Below are positions 35,151 through 48,471 of a DNA stretch of 64,000 nt, one piece after another (within the stretch, counting starts at the first letter, position 1; the number at the start of each line of letters is the position of its first letter). The DNA comes from Trichoplusia ni (Eukaryota > Arthropoda > Insecta > Lepidoptera > Noctuidae): the NCBI RefSeq assembly GCF_003590095.1, contig NC_039493.1:5580001-5644000 (forward strand). The letters run 5' to 3'. Both the position numbers and the translations under genes were made by a program. Under the pieces are notes generated by a model. It saw only the letters and a program-made list of their open reading frames with translations. It searched no databases and was not told the DNA's origin.

Positions 35151-38100
35151 CACGGTGTATAGGTAGATACACATTTTATCATTGTTGTTCTCAGGTAGAT
35201 CATGCTTATACTATTTTATAGTGACCATAACATAATAAAAAATTAAAAGTACACTCACCGACATCATTTAACGTCACCCGCAGAGTGTCAAAACCACAGA
35301 ACGGCCGCAGACTACATAGGGTGACGTATGTACTGTCATGACAGAGATGTATGACGTCATTAGGGCCACACAATGATGGGGTTCTGGTAAGCTACTAGCA
35401 GGGTCGCCTACTGGTTGTAAAAAAAAAATATGACGTATGTACTGAAATAATTGGTCGATTGTTGAAGATTGGAGTAAGACACAACAAATTTAGAAAATAA
35501 TACTTAAACTTAGGCAAACTTTTGAAATATAAAACTTTTTGTTAGTTACTCATGGGCTCGATCGAGTGTCCTAGTTGGCCCAGACGTTTGTGGAACATAA
35601 TAATATCACAACTGGCTGGTGCCTTCCTACACTAGCCGCCGAAGCTCCGCTAAAACTCTGTCCGTACATTAAATTCATTGTATAGTCTTTGTATGCACAG
35701 CTAATTTATTTATGTACGATAGATGAATAACATAAAAGACTATTGAGTGGCAACATCCGACAAATTATTTACATGTTTGCTTTTTAACTTGACATCAAGC
35801 TTATGTCTCATGAATTACTAATTTGAAAACGTACTAAGTGTACTAATTTTATTTATAGCTCCCGCTCGTCGAACGTTTATGAAAAGCCTACAGATTCATG
35901 GAATTCTTATACGGTAATATGTACAATCTCTTTGTCAAAAGGTTTTTTCCTCAGAAACTGTATATTGGAATTTATAACAAACAATACACGACAAAGACTA
36001 GATTTGTTTGTAGCGTTTTCTAAGGATTTTTTCCATTGTTATAATATTTCCATGAAATATTTAATCGTAATGTATCTTATTATTATCTATTTATAAAAAA
36101 AGTTCACACAGTTAGTAAGTAGTAACAAAGAGATATATGAAGATGAATCTTCAAAACTTTACCCGCTTCTTACGCGGTCGTACATTCAAAAATGTCTTGA
36201 CTGCTTATAATCTAACCGAACCGTAACAAAAACCGAAATCGAGCTTCAAAGTTCTAAAATGGACAAAAAACAATAAAAATGGGTACAAACAAAACGTTCA
36301 ATACATAAGGGAATGTTCGGATCATATCGGGTCCGACGGCATCTGTAATATATTGGGTCATATATACCGGCAAGGGTTTATTAAGGGCTAAACATGATAA
36401 GCCCTCTGTTGGCCTAACAACGATATCCTACAGTAAAATCTATTGCGTGTGAAAGCGAGACACCGCTCTACAATGTTCACTGCTCTCACTCATTTCCACA
36501 AAATCCTTAAATTAACTGGTAGTAAGTTCTCTGTAGGCTTCTATTACCGATTCTCATATTGATATTATTAGGAACGCTTAAGAAATACTTCATGGTATGG
36601 TAAAAGTCATTCTTCGAAGCTATTAATGTGATAGGGTAGGCAGAACAATTTAAATAAGCATTTGGTATGCCATTGTAGAAAAAACAAAAGATAATAATAC
36701 ATCATAGCGCCAAATACTCCTCCAAAATTTCTTTCACAATCAATAATCAATTATATGAATATTTCAATCGCTCCATTAAACCAATTTTACCTTTGAAAAT
36801 TAAATGATTGACGTGTTGTATCCTGAAGTTTTTCAGTAAGCTCTACACATAGCACCCTATACTTACTCTTCAAGGTAAAATAAATACTGTGGGCTGGACA
36901 AAAGTCCCTATATCTCATTGGCCATTAGTCGAAAACATTCTATGTATTTGAGTTTTCACCAACTACATTTATTTGGATTGAAATCGCCAACCTAATGCGG
37001 ATACGATTAAAAGACCTCTTTAAAAGTTGTGACAGTTGCATTGCAAATTGGGTAAGCGTGCTCTAAGAATGTTCCTGAAAAATGGTACAGTTGTCCCCTC
37101 CAGAATAGTAGCCTTTTAATATTGACATGACACTTATTTCAAAGCTTTAAGGTCGCTGTTTTAAAAACTTTGTTTCTATTTTAATGAAGCTGATTGTATG
37201 TAAAGGAGAGTCCATTTTTCTTGGAATAAATGGAGTATAGCACCACGTTCGTGTCGGTCGTAGTTTAAAGAGAATAAAGATTTTGTATGTGGAACTTGTC
37301 TGCATGGCAACTGCAGATTTTGTTCAACCATTACTTATAGAAACAATTACAGACTAAAACTCACGTAGAAAGTGTTTTAAGAAAATGTCGAGGATAGAGA
37401 AAATTTCACTCATTATATGTTTAGTAAGGTAACTGAAATATAGGTATTGTTGCAGAAAAGTAGATATTTTAAAGAAAAGATTGGGGTACTTAAGAAGTAT
37501 ACGTTCTCTAAGTCAGCAGGATAGTTAGGTAGTTATTAGTTGCAATAATTAAATTAAATTTAAACTTACTCCAATAGTATAAGAAATAACAGCTACAATG
37601 ACCTACTAATCTTCGACCTAACTTTGACGTTAATTGAAGGGAAGTTAAATGAAAAGAAAGAGACAGTCTTCGTATTAAAAAAAAATATACAGCAAAACAT
37701 TAAAGATGAATTCCAAAAATACTACGCTACGGTGAAGCCTTCCCTATTATTCATATTTTAAGAGAAATTAATATTAAACGGGATACCATGTTACCGCCAT
37801 GCTTTTTATAAATTAAACCGAATAGCCTTTTCATGTCCAGTGTAGCGAGCGAAATGAATTCAAATGAAAAATGATTTAATGGGCGATGCGGCTTGCCCGG
37901 GTTTAATATTACTTATTTTTATCGTTTATGTTACGATTTGAAATAGTAATGATTTTGTTTAGTATGGCCAGTTAGATCTTCATTTTTATTAACTCGATAC
38001 TTAGAAAACACGGTAGTTTATTAGAAACATTTTTGTAAACTGCAATCTTAAACCTTTACTCAATTTGAGGTAATACTAATGCTTAAATTTGAATGACGAA

Positions 38101-38915
38101 TGACGTCATAGAGATCAGAGTATCGTCATATCTTCGCTTCTATGATGTAAAACTAAAGTCTTATTAACACTACACAATCTAATTTAAATCAAACACGATT
38201 GAACTGTCAACTACACCTAACTAAGTGATGTAACGACGGCGACGTAGCAAGGTCTACGAATGCTACGGCGTAGCAGCCCATTCATCATTTAAGACTGTAT
38301 TGTATTTGACATAATTGTGTATGCTGAATGGATATAATGTGAAAATGGCTGATAAGCATCAGGCTATCACGAAGTCCATTGCTAACTTGCTCCTGACTTA
38401 ATACCCCCTATAATTGTTGAGGGAAAACTTCCCCTCTTTTGCGAATGCCTAACGGTTGAAAAACTCTCATCCTTAATTTTTATAGACATACGACCTTCAC
38501 TAATTAATTTAATCCTTGTATCGTTGGGGGCTTCACGATCATTCAAGTCACATCCCCAACCCATACTTTACATGCATAAAATGAATAAGATCTTGTATTT
38601 TCTAACTTTTGGCCAAAATAAGAAAAAGGCTCTTCAGTAAAACGGTGTGAAAACAACTTAAATCATCCCATGTTTGCTTAAATCAGGATGTAGGCCTGAA
38701 ACCTTTGTCAACGGTGCGGTGACGATACTACCAAAATAAGATACGTTTAAGAGACTTTAAGGTATGAATAACACAAGGATCCAAGTTGTAAAATTATTCA
38801 TCAATATAAAGAACGAAGAACTAACAAGCAGTTAAAAGTCAAAATATATTGATGAGCTTTTTAGGGTGATAATTAAAATATTAACAAATGTCTCATATCC
38901 AGCATTTTCACAGTC

Positions 38916-38962
38916 AATTTAAGATACTGTCATATAAATATTATATGACAGTATCTCAAATT
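38916..38962. repeat. 22-bp inverted repeat with 3-nt loop
   Basis: Arms 38916-38937 and 38941-38962 pair at 21 of 22 positions around the loop ATA; the inner 16 bp (AGATACTGTCATATAA) are perfect. Expected to form a tight DNA cruciform or RNA hairpin. Confidence 0.85.
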
Positions 38963-39433
38963 CAGACATATTATTAGGAAAACCATCATGTTACCGCAGG
39001 ATCAAGAACCGTTGAGCCTGAAACTAATTGGCTGATTTCGATGACGATTCCGGTCGCTACAAAATGTTCGTCTGACAAATTCTTCACAAAGTTTATACTA
39101 AATTGTAAAGCCCATTGAAACATTTATTTTACTCTTTATCCCATTCATACTTTAATAGCAACCTTTGTCAACTTAAGAAGAGATGGGGCAAAAATTAAAT
39201 TTTTCAGTCACGTTCGGTAAAGGGCCGGGATGATTTGTGGGGCTCTTCCTTTTGCCCCTCATGGGGTTAGACCACTAAAGGGACTCTTTAATCAAACACT
39301 CATTCTTCGGAGACCTCTTTTTGACTTAATAGAGGTTAGCAATCGTGACGCCGTTTTTCTCGGTTGATGAGGAAAAACGTTTCATTTTGCGAAGTTACAA
39401 TTTTTGTCTTGTTTTTGTAGTGTTCAGCATCAA

Positions 39434-39691
39434 TCTATACTAATATATATATATAAAACTGAAGTTTGAGTTTGTTTGTTTGTTTGAACGCGCTAATCTC
39501 AGGAACTACTAGTTCAAATTGAAAAAATATTTTTGTGTTCAATAGATCATTCAGAGAGGAAGGTTTTAGGCTATTAACCATCACATCAATGCAATCATCA
39601 ATGGAAAATGTGGAAAAAGCAGGGTAAATATAAATCATAACTTATATTATTATCTTCTAACCACGCGGACGAAGTCGCGGGCAACAGCTAG
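39434..39691 (+). mobile_element. Short non-autonomous Helitron-like element, copy 1
   Basis: Starts TCTATACTAATATATA after an A and ends GCGGGCAACAGCTAG before a T, the A/T insertion and TC...CTAG ends typical of Helitrons. Internal words GAACGCGCTAATCTCAGGAA, TTGAAAAAATATTTTTGT and GACGAAGTCGCGGGCAACAG are shared with the minus-strand copy at 58635-58867. No helicase/Rep coding, so it depends on an autonomous partner. Confidence 0.78.
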
Positions 39692-41487
39692 TCTTAAATA
39701 AAAAGAAAACAATACTCTATTAATTTTTATATTAACTCTTTGGATTTTGGGTATTATTATGACTTTTAAAATAAAAATTCAGGGCTCATAAAAGTTTGTC
39801 ATGATTAAATTTATCAAAACATGTATTCAGTCAGAATTCCAACATACATGTTAAAATAGTCATAGTACCTATAAAATTAAAATAAATTATACATTGACTC
39901 CTGACCTTTCAGAATTTATTTTAAGACCACATCACATATTAAAAACCACACAAACAATAAAAGCGAAGACGAAGGAAAGCAATAACATCCACCGTATAAA
40001 GGTCGGTTTAAAATTATCTTCAGAACAAACAGAGTATTCTTGGAAACCATCTAACGTTCAGCCAAAATTAAAATCTTCATAACAGCGGTATCAAAGCTGA
40101 CTACATAAACAAGGGACATATCTCAAATATCAAAGGAAAAATAAAGGAAAATAAACAATGTTTTCGTGTTAGCATGCAAATACCATCACTGGCTGATCTC
40201 CAGATAATGAAAACAGGAGTCTCCGAAAAATTAAATACGATTCAACGACGGAAAAAGAATACTAATTTGTTCCACAAAGTTCGGCTAACTCCGGCTTATT
40301 TCGGAAAAGTTCGGCCCCGGCATGTCATCGCATAATTTATTATAACTTTTTCTGGAGTAAATAGTTTGGGAACAATGTTATCTAATTAATATCGGGATTC
40401 GTTTTGCAAGATATAAGAAAATAGGTGCAATTTCTGATAAAATTAACTTGTTAAATGGGTATTCTACTAAGAACTACTAACTCATGGTCAATGACAGGTT
40501 TAACACCAAGAAAATTCTAGGTTATTCCCGCATATAATAAATGACAAGCACATTTGATTTCAAACATGAGTTAAAACTCTATCTCACATTCTGTCTAAGA
40601 GAAAAAACGATATTTCTTTCAAGGACATACACATGGACAAAATAAAACACCTTTATTTAACATTCCAATTCTTTACTAAGTACATACCTTAGGGCAAAGT
40701 TCAAAAGGACCAAAAGTGTTCGTCACTGAGTGAACAAAACCCTAAGTCACCGTGGGACAGTTCGGTATGTCAGAATGGGACAAGCAAGGGTTCTAATAGG
40801 GTCTGTTGCTGAAAAACTTCCAACGCCTCGAGTTCGGCGACGTGTAATATTGGGCGTGGAGATATTTGGACGGTATTATGTAGAAGTAACACTGTTTTTT
40901 TCTTTATCTTGGTTTTTGTTTCTTGCACTTCAGTCATTTTATTGGCCTTCTCAATGTTAAACAATTATTTAACCATGGAGTATATGGATGGTAGTGTGGT
41001 TGTCGAATTGTAGTTTTAAACTCATAAATATTAGATGGAGGGTATTCAATAATTAAATGAAAACTTTATGTAAGTAAAAGAAGTCCGACTTTTTGACAAT
41101 TAGAAGACTGAACAGACTTTATTCAATGGAAGAGAATTTGTCAAAGAGTTATCAGAAAACGAAAACGATATATTAATGATTTTATTTATACACGTTATTT
41201 ACTGAAATCAGACGCTAAACCAACAAGTGAGTATTGTGTCCATACCGTATCTCCTTAATCTCAGTACAACCAAATAGATTTTTGATGTATCAAAGGAAAA
41301 CCTGTTGGAACAGAAAACAATTCAGATTCATTTTACGTAGAACAATAACAGGTTTGTTATTTTAGTTCCAGTAGAAGGCAAAGTAAACACGTGTCTCTAT
41401 TGATAGTCTGGAACTGTGGACTGATTCTATTTTGTAGAGGTTTTGGAACAGTGAACAAACCTTTGTTGCAAAAACTAGCTTAAGGTT

Positions 41488-41550
41488 CAAGACTGTTCAC
41501 GTGCCTAATTACCACCACCTAGGTGGTAATTAGGCACGTGAACAGTCTTG
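41488..41550. repeat. Perfect 29-bp inverted repeat with 5-nt loop
   Basis: Left arm 41488-41516 begins CAAGACTGTTCACGTGCC, loop ACCTA 41517-41521, right arm 41522-41550 is its exact reverse complement. Each arm contains the E-box palindrome CACGTG. Pairing stops abruptly at both outer ends and there is no flanking duplication that I see. An RNA copy would form a near-blunt 29-bp stem, with a loop smaller than usual for a microRNA precursor. Confidence 0.93.
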
Positions 41551-42394
41551 TCCATTACTTGAAAATATGATAATTATCACGCACAATAAAAGGTTGTAAG
41601 ACACAAGTATGATAATTAATTTTCATTTTTTTTGTTCATTTCTCGGCTTGGAATTTTCCTCAGAAGTAATGTGTAATTTTTAACCAATAAGTTATGGAAT
41701 ACGAGACTATCAACAAATAGTCTTTTTGATTCCAAAAAATGAAGCTAATGTTTATTTGTAGGATCATTTCTAAGTGATCAGCTTTGATAGAAAAAAGACC
41801 CTGACTTCTAAATTATTCATAAGCGGTTTCTTAGAAGTCATTGTACCTTCAAAATTATCTGCACGTAAGCTAATAAAATTGTAGCCAGGATTGGAACCCG
41901 TTATAAAAAATATATATTGGAAAATAATTTTAGCTGATCCAGGGCAAATTATATTTTAAAGGGAAAACATACTAAAGGGTCAAAAAACTGTTTAGCTCGT
42001 TTTGCATAACACCATCTTCATATAAAATTCCGTCGACTCAGCAGAAGGAAAGCATCTCTAGTAAATATTTATGTCACAACACTAACTTGTGATATTTATG
42101 GTATATTCTCGATAACTTTAAAGAACGCCTATGAAATCACATACAGAAACTAGAGTCATTATCAGTACTGTAACGTTTTAACAGTATTATAAACTTGTTG
42201 ATTTTGATCCAAAACATGTTTCATTTAGAAAATACCGTATTTGCTATTCATAGCATAGCATGTTATACAGCCTTACAAAATTTGTATTATAGTAATTAGG
42301 GCCACTAAACAATGATTTAACTTCAAAATGTCTTATTTAAAATTCATATTGAGCTTAACAAATTCGCTCTGATAGACTGAATGCTTAAAAGCTA

Positions 42395-42680
42395 TTGTCA
42401 ATTTCATCATTCCCCTGCCCTTATCCCAATTATTTTATTTGGGGTCGGCGCAACATGTCATCTTCTTCCATACCTTTCTATCGGCCGTCATCTCACAAGA
42501 AACACTCTTTACAGCCATATCGTCTTTCACACAAATTTGCTATTGCCAATTTCATACCCGCAAATAGTCAGAACAAGAACGTTGGCGGTCATTTCAATAT
42601 CCTATATTGAAAAGACCACAAAACCACATCGCGCTATTTTTCTTGAAACTCCAATTCAACCATTTCAATATTCCATCTAT
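42395..42680 (+). repeat. Dispersed lepidopteran repeat (probable LINE 3' region)
   Basis: The string CTGCCCTTATCCCAATTATT then TTTGGGGTCGGCGCAACATG and TCATCTTCTTCCATACCTTT matches a motif series I know from many moth intergenic sequences. Open frames of 129 and 71 codons overlap here in different frames and have no protein-family look, so I treat them as incidental. Exact ends unknown. Confidence 0.5.
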
Positions 42681-44269
42681 CGGCTATCTAAAACTGCTAA
42701 AGCTGCTGCACATTACAGCGCTCGTAAAACCAATGTTTTAGGTACGTCGTCCAGGCCATGCTATGAATAACTAATAGGCGGAACTAACGTACCAACCGAT
42801 TCGATTGCTTCCCAATCGGAATCCCAATTGGTTTGGCGATGTCGAATGGTTTGTTGCCTGTGGGAAACGCCAATTGATAAAGGAAGTGGATTTTGAAGTA
42901 TTTGTTGCGGTTGAATTAGCCTGACTTGTTGGTCCTGTGATTTAGTGAGCCTATTGTAGCTTTGTGACGTCACGCGTCGAAATGGACTAAGAAAACTAGA
43001 GATACGCCTTTGTTATTACTGCTTTTATCAATATTTGATTTGGTACACATTATTATTTTATTGGTGCTTGCATTTGAGTCGTCATTTTCAGTTGCTAGCT
43101 ACTTAGATTTTTAGGGATGCGTACTTACTCAAACAAAACTTCGCTGTCTGACTGTCTGTCATAAATATGAACCATGATAGTTAGATGGTAAAAAAGAAAA
43201 AAGAAACAACACTGAGGTTAAGTAAAGTGTCTTTCTTATCTTTTAGATACGTAATTTTTTTTTTTCATTTTGTAGCTATAATATCTCTCAGTGGCTCACA
43301 TACCTACGGAAGTCAGGTTTAAAGGCTACATTTTAACTGTTTACGATCAAGTTTAGTAGTTCATTACGGCTTTATCCCGTTGTAATGATATTGCAAACTA
43401 TAAACTAAGCCATACTCTGAACCGTTAGATAAAGTACCTACGTGATCTAGTCTAGTTAGGAATTGAGTCTGTTTATGTCTAAGATCAAGAGCTAATGTTC
43501 TTTCTTCGTTTGGTTTCCTATGACTATAATTATTTTTACTTATAATTGTACGGGACACGTATATGTCACTGAATACCTCCCAAACGGCTGAGACGATTTG
43601 AATGTTTTTTTTTGTAATCAGTTCGTTGACAATCTGAATGATTTAGATACACTTTTTTATATAAACATAAATGAGTATTATAATTTATATTATTTAAAAC
43701 AGAGCAATGAAAATAAACAGCTTAGTTAAGCTAACTTAAATACCACCAAAAGAATTATATTGATAAATTGCTCTACATAACGACATAATTCAGATTTGTT
43801 TAAGCCCTAAATCAAAATATGCACTACTAAATATTAATATCGGCAGCACTATCGATAGAATTAGATATTTATCGATAATTAAAGCTGGCAGCTCTAATTA
43901 ATGCGACATAAAATGCAGGTGGCTCGCGTATATTAGTTCCCTGCAACTACCAACATTTATGAGAAATAGTTATGGCTTAGGAGAGCTCAAATATTACTGG
44001 TAATGGCTTTTACTGGATCATATATTTGTATGTGGTGCAAACGAGGCATGTTAAGAGAGTCATAATTATAAGACCACGTAGACCTATAAAGACGTAAAAC
44101 AAAATGGGCATTAATTCATTGTTGTAGTATCTCGGCATAATAGTAATAAGTATTCAGCAGTTTTATGCAGCGCCATCTAGTCCTAAACTAAGGAAACTTT
44201 TATTTTGTGAGCTGACGAACTAATTAACGAAGATCTTTAAACTTATACATATGTTATATGTCAAGTAAC

Positions 44270-44362
44270 AAAAAAATAAAGTATCAATCAAACATTTTGC
44301 CATAGTGGGAATCGAACCCACGATCTCCGATGCACTAACTGATGGACCAACAAGCTAGTCAA
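44270..44362 (-). mobile_element. tRNA-derived SINE head, family C
   Basis: Minus strand: TTGGTCCATCAGTTAGTGCA, then GATCGTGGGTTCGATTCCCA (B box, near 44304-44323) and CTATGGCAAAATG. The acceptor-side CCATAGTGGGAATCGAACCC on the plus strand is tRNA-like, but the cloverleaf is incomplete, so it is not a functional tRNA gene. Confidence 0.6.
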
Positions 44363-44796
44363 TATAAAATTATCATGTCGACTTTATTTGTACACCATAA
44401 CCTCTTCATTTATTTTATTTTATTTTACAAAAAAAAAACAAAACCAAATGTCATACAAAACCATTGACAAAAAGACATGACCATTCAAAAATTGAAAGAC
44501 ACCTTTCCCATAAAACAGCTGATTTCCCAAGCGTTCGGAACGAAATACTAAAATTGTAACATAACAACAAAGTGTGCCATCAAAAACACATCACTGGGCT
44601 ACGTGTGGAAGCATCTGTCAGCATCATAGATCTAATATTGTTCCCTAAGGATGCCTCAAAAATCGCAAACAAACATACAAGTATTTCTCAGCAATTGTTT
44701 TGTACCTTACTCATGGTAACACCCCTGGGAGCGTTGTTTCGTATTGTATTGTAACTGTGTGTAAGTGGGCAGCTTTTTGAGTTCCATGCATATAGT

Positions 44797-45035
44797 TAAT
44801 AAATAAATAATAAATAAATGCGGACAACATCACATACATTGTTCTGATCCCAAAGTAAGTTAGCTAAAGCACTTGTGTTATGGAATTCAGATACAACGAA
44901 GGTACCACAAACACCCAGACCCGAGACAATATAGAAATGTGAATTTTTACATTGACCGGGGATCGAACCCGGGCCCTCAGAGCTAGCGACACCTTGAAAC
45001 CGGTGCGCACGCCACTCGACCACGGAGGTCGTCGT
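44797..45035 (-). mobile_element. tRNA-derived SINE, family B, near full length
   Basis: Minus strand starts GACGACCTCCGTGGTCGAGT (A box region), then GCTAGCTCTGAGGGCCCGGG and the B box GGTTCGATCCCC, a body with TCGGGTCTGGGTGTTTGTGG and TTTGGGATCAGAACAATGTA, and a tail of ATTTATTATTTATTTATTA-type repeats at 44797-44820. This is a familiar noctuid-type SINE layout. Frames inside it are not genes. Confidence 0.85.
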
Positions 45036-45097
45036 AATGATAACCCAACTTTATTTAAATTGTCTCTTAAGGTCATTTGTAGTTAGGCAACGTTATT

Positions 45098-45170
45098 TTT
45101 AGGTAGCAGGTTCGATCACCACATAGGACAAGCATTTGGGTGATCCGTTAATGTTTATTTTTAATCAGGT
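45098..45170 (+). mobile_element. tRNA-derived SINE, family D, fragment
   Basis: AGGTAGCAGGTTCGATCACC (B box) then ACATAGGACAAGCATTTGGG and TGATCCGTTAATG, shared with 33110-33225 on the other strand. It lies about 60 bp from the family B SINE. The A-box part is missing. Confidence 0.5.
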
Positions 45171-47971
45171 TGTCTTTCTGTATGTGACTTGAAAGTTTGT
45201 GAAATCCTCCGCTATACAAGCATTAAACTCAGTGCGGCAGACGTTTTTGTAAACAGAAAGAAGTCTCTGGTACCTTCTGCTGGAGTCGCTCAGTGAAGAA
45301 CAATCTCGACATTCCAAGTAAGCAAAAATTGGATTAGAGTGTAGGCTAATACTAACAGCAATGATGTGCAAAGTATTATAACTAATTAGAGCAATGAGTA
45401 AATAAAATTTCTGATATATTTAATGCAGACCTCGCTAAGCGTACTCAACTCGCTCGAGAGCTCGTTGACCGAGTATTCAATTGCAACTAATAGCACTAAA
45501 TGTATTTTGACCTCATTAATTTGTTATAGGTGTAAACAATCATAAATGAAATTGTTTAATGCTACTATGATTGACTTTATCATTATTATTATATACTAGA
45601 TTTTCTAAGAGGTTTTCCGCAGCTAGAAACTACCAAATATATGACTATTACAATTCTTGGTTAACTTTGATCTTTATATTGGTTTTTTTTTGTTATTGCG
45701 GCAACAACATTGAAAATTTTCATTTTGAAAATTTCAACTATTTAGGCATCGAGTTTCATGCGATACAACCTGGAAGCAGACAGCATTGATTCAGTAATAA
45801 GGTCCCATTTCTACCCATTGATAGCAGAACCGAAAACAGCTACAGTCAGCAGTTACGCTCTTAATCTACCATTTCGCCCACACCCTGTCAGTTGTAGATA
45901 AATAAAAACTTTTCCCGAGCCTGTAACATGATAACGTCAATTTATTCGACATCGCTACACATTGTATGAAGCGGCTGGAATACCCTCATCACAGGCAGAC
46001 AGACTAAGTGACAGACGACAAAACATCCTCGCATTTACTGAAAACGTATTCAGTATTTGTTTTTCAGGTTGAGATAGATTTTTGAGGTAACATTATTCAG
46101 TTTGCTCAGACTTATGACTGCCGAGTATGCACTAAGATTTTTTATTATGAAAGCCTTTTTTTTGTTTATTAATTAAAACGTAGAGCGCCACTAAACGTCT
46201 CTAATTATCTTAATTAATGTTAAAATAATCATTTTATTTAGTCTCAAAACGCCGCATTTTTTTAAATTATGTTTTAGGGTACTATGGGACTGACATGAAC
46301 AATGCGATTATAAAAGACCCTAAATAAATGAAGAAAAAGAAACAATTATGTAACTTTCTTTTACCAAAAAGGTTCTATCCTCCCCAAAGTCAATAATTTC
46401 TTTACCACCTCCCATGGAATGACATCATGGAGCATTTGAAGTTTTAAATACAGTGCGACTTATTTCTGGCCAGTATTGCCGTGAAACGAACAAAGAGTAT
46501 ATAAACGCCAAATACTTTTCTGTTCTCTTGACAGCCCTAAAACAAATTCGGAGTTTACGATTGTCGGTAAGAGCTCCGATCGTAGAGGTGTCTCGCGGGG
46601 CTGCGGTGAATTAAATTCCTTCGATATTTATCTCCGTTGGACGTCTGTTAGTAACAGTAGAAGTTACTGTAAACTTTGAACAGACTACAAATACGTTCAG
46701 CTTTGATTGTGTTCAGGATATAAACTTTTTTTCTAACTGGACAATGTGGACATTTTGACAAGGGTTGAGAATAATAAGTTGATATATCTGGCAATTTAAA
46801 TCTGGTTTGATAGACGTCTACAAATTAACGAGATATGTTATGTAAAACGAAACGTATTTCTACGTGTTTAATATACTTCTGAACAGCTGTAACGAACGAA
46901 ATATTTCGTATGCGTTTGAGTGAGGTTTAGATAGTTTAGATTCATAAGTAAATCGTAAAACACAATATCAAGAGGTAAAACACTATTTTTATGAAATGCC
47001 GTTAAATTTCATTGCTCTACATTTCCAAATGAAACTTGTAGGTTGTTTTATTTTACTCTATTTTCGTGAGGTGACATTTTACAGCTGAAGCCGAACATTT
47101 GCCACTTCTCCGCCTTTATTTTATTCGATGCTATAAAGTTATATGATTTAAAGGTTGTTTTGTAGAGCTAGTTAATTTAGTGTAGAAATGGTCTGAATAA
47201 ATACCACGGTCAATAAATATGGCCTAGCATTAAACTACCAATGTTGTTTGTTTTATAACTTCTGGCTTTTCAGGGGGTGTTTCAACAGTTTTAATTGAGC
47301 GCGCTTTATTACTGGTTTATTATTTCATCAGGTGATTTACTACTCGTTTAATTATCACACATTTACCAAGAATTAATTATCATTGCTGCAGCTTTATGAC
47401 GCAGCTTTTCTGGCATGATAAAAATAAATATTTGTAGCCGTTTATGCATACGGCACGGCAAGTATTCACTGAATTCAGTACGCAAAAACTTTTAGTGAGT
47501 TGTGCCTGATAACGAATATCCTATAAGTTTGAATGGTGGATATATTACTTCAATAATATAATTGATGTTTAAACCTTACCTTGTGCGAAAGTCAAATATG
47601 TGTATAATGTACGAAATCGTTTTTGAAAAACCCAAAAGTGTATATGTAATCTGCGAAAAACCCCTTTTCTTACTCTACATGAGTAAAAATATGATTGTAT
47701 AAGGTTTTTTTTCAGTCTATCAACGTCTAGCTTCCTGTAAATCTACTATAACGAAGGGCATAGAGTAGCTCTCTTTCACAACTGCTACAGGCTTCCGTAC
47801 ATATTATATAAGTTGGAATTTAAACCATTACCACTAGAATTATGACTGCCAGGCCCAGCTCGGAGGTCCATCGTTGAAAAGCTCATTTTCACAATAAAAC
47901 AAATACCTATAAATAACGTATCGCGTATAATTTCGATTTCAAACTTAGCACTTTGACAGCATGTCTACATT

Positions 47972-48079
47972 TCACGTTTTGATGTTTTCGGCCATTTTCA
48001 GGAGTATGGTTCGGAGGAGATTAGCTAGCACGGGGTAGTTTTGACCTAGCAGTGGTGCGCGAAGCTGAGGGACGCATAC
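47972..48079 (-). CDS. Unrecognised five-exon membrane-type protein, exon 5 (C-terminus)
   Basis: Last coding exon: acceptor TTTTTCGCAG before 48079, 35 codons, stop TGA at 47972-47974. It reads VCVPQLRAPLLGQ near the start, then NYPVLANLLRTILLKMAENI and ends KT. This completes a 149-residue protein built from exons at 51477-51524, 51144-51204, 49545-49666, 48361-48471 and here (48+61+122+111+108 = 450 nt). The C-terminal part is a probable amphipathic helix. No polyadenylation signal is clear close by; the nearest minus-strand AATAAA candidates are near 47304-47321. Confidence 0.68.
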   Translation of the reverse strand, partial: VCVPQLRAPLLGQNYPVLANLLRTILLKMAENIKT

Positions 48080-48360
48080 CTGCGAAAAAAATAAATGGAA
48101 ATCAATAAAATACTAAATTACAGTATTCGACTGTTTTCTTAAAAGGATTATCTTCATCCTGACTATATGGATACTTCCAATATTTTCAGAATTAGTCAAT
48201 ATCTTATTCTGTATAGTTACGTAATAAACGGTTGTCTCTATAATATTGTTTTTGAATTCTCAATTTTCAGTGAAACGTTCAATCAGTGCCAATTCATTTG
48301 ATACCAATAAGAAATAAAAAGGCATTAAAATCGATACTAAAATTATCTTTTATTACTTAC

Positions 48361-48471
48361 CACAGCCAATATTACGACCAACAAAGGACAGACCAAGTTT
48401 ATCAGTAGCGTTAGGACCGCTCGCACAAGCCACCAAAGACCGACTACTACCAGGACACTGGCTAACATCAC
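48361..48471 (-). CDS. Unrecognised five-exon protein, exon 4 (hydrophobic block)
   Basis: Exon of 111 nt, phase 0 at both ends, acceptor TTCTTTCAG and strong donor GTAAGT. It encodes residues 78-114, almost wholly hydrophobic: VMLASVLVVVGLWWL, a short VRA interruption, then LTLLINLVCPLLVVILAV. This could be one long or two short membrane helices (a hairpin). It is the main reason to call the product a membrane protein. The match to a known family is not evident to me. Confidence 0.75.

Larger units (their letters stand above)
31467..39433. other. Intergenic stretch with repeats, no supported gene
   Basis: AT-rich DNA. It holds a tRNA-like fragment near 32408-32475, a family D SINE fragment at 33110-33225, a large inverted repeat at 34789-35150, and a hairpin at 38916-38962. 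TGACGTCA octamers sit at 32251, 35352 and 38101. The minus-strand frame 38382-38564 is open but has no supporting signals. Confidence 0.5.
39693..47971. other. Intergenic stretch, repeats only
   Basis: Contains a perfect long hairpin (41488-41550), a dispersed repeat at 42395-42680 and a SINE cluster at 44270-45170, each listed separately. The two overlapping frames at 40730-40964, one per strand, have moderately GC-rich sequence but no splice or family evidence. Otherwise nothing recognised. Confidence 0.5.

Noticed and set aside
40730..40964. Overlapping open frames on both strands
   Set aside because: Neither shows family motifs, splice partners or a clear start; left unassigned.
41488..41550. 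microRNA precursor
   Set aside because: The loop is only 5 nt and the arms are perfectly paired, unlike typical animal precursors; kept only as a hairpin.
42381..42770. 129-codon plus-strand frame
   Set aside because: Lies over a dispersed repeat; composition and motifs do not look like protein.
44280..44360. tRNA-like sequence with a perfect B box
   Set aside because: The acceptor and D arms are incomplete, so it is a SINE head rather than a tRNA gene.
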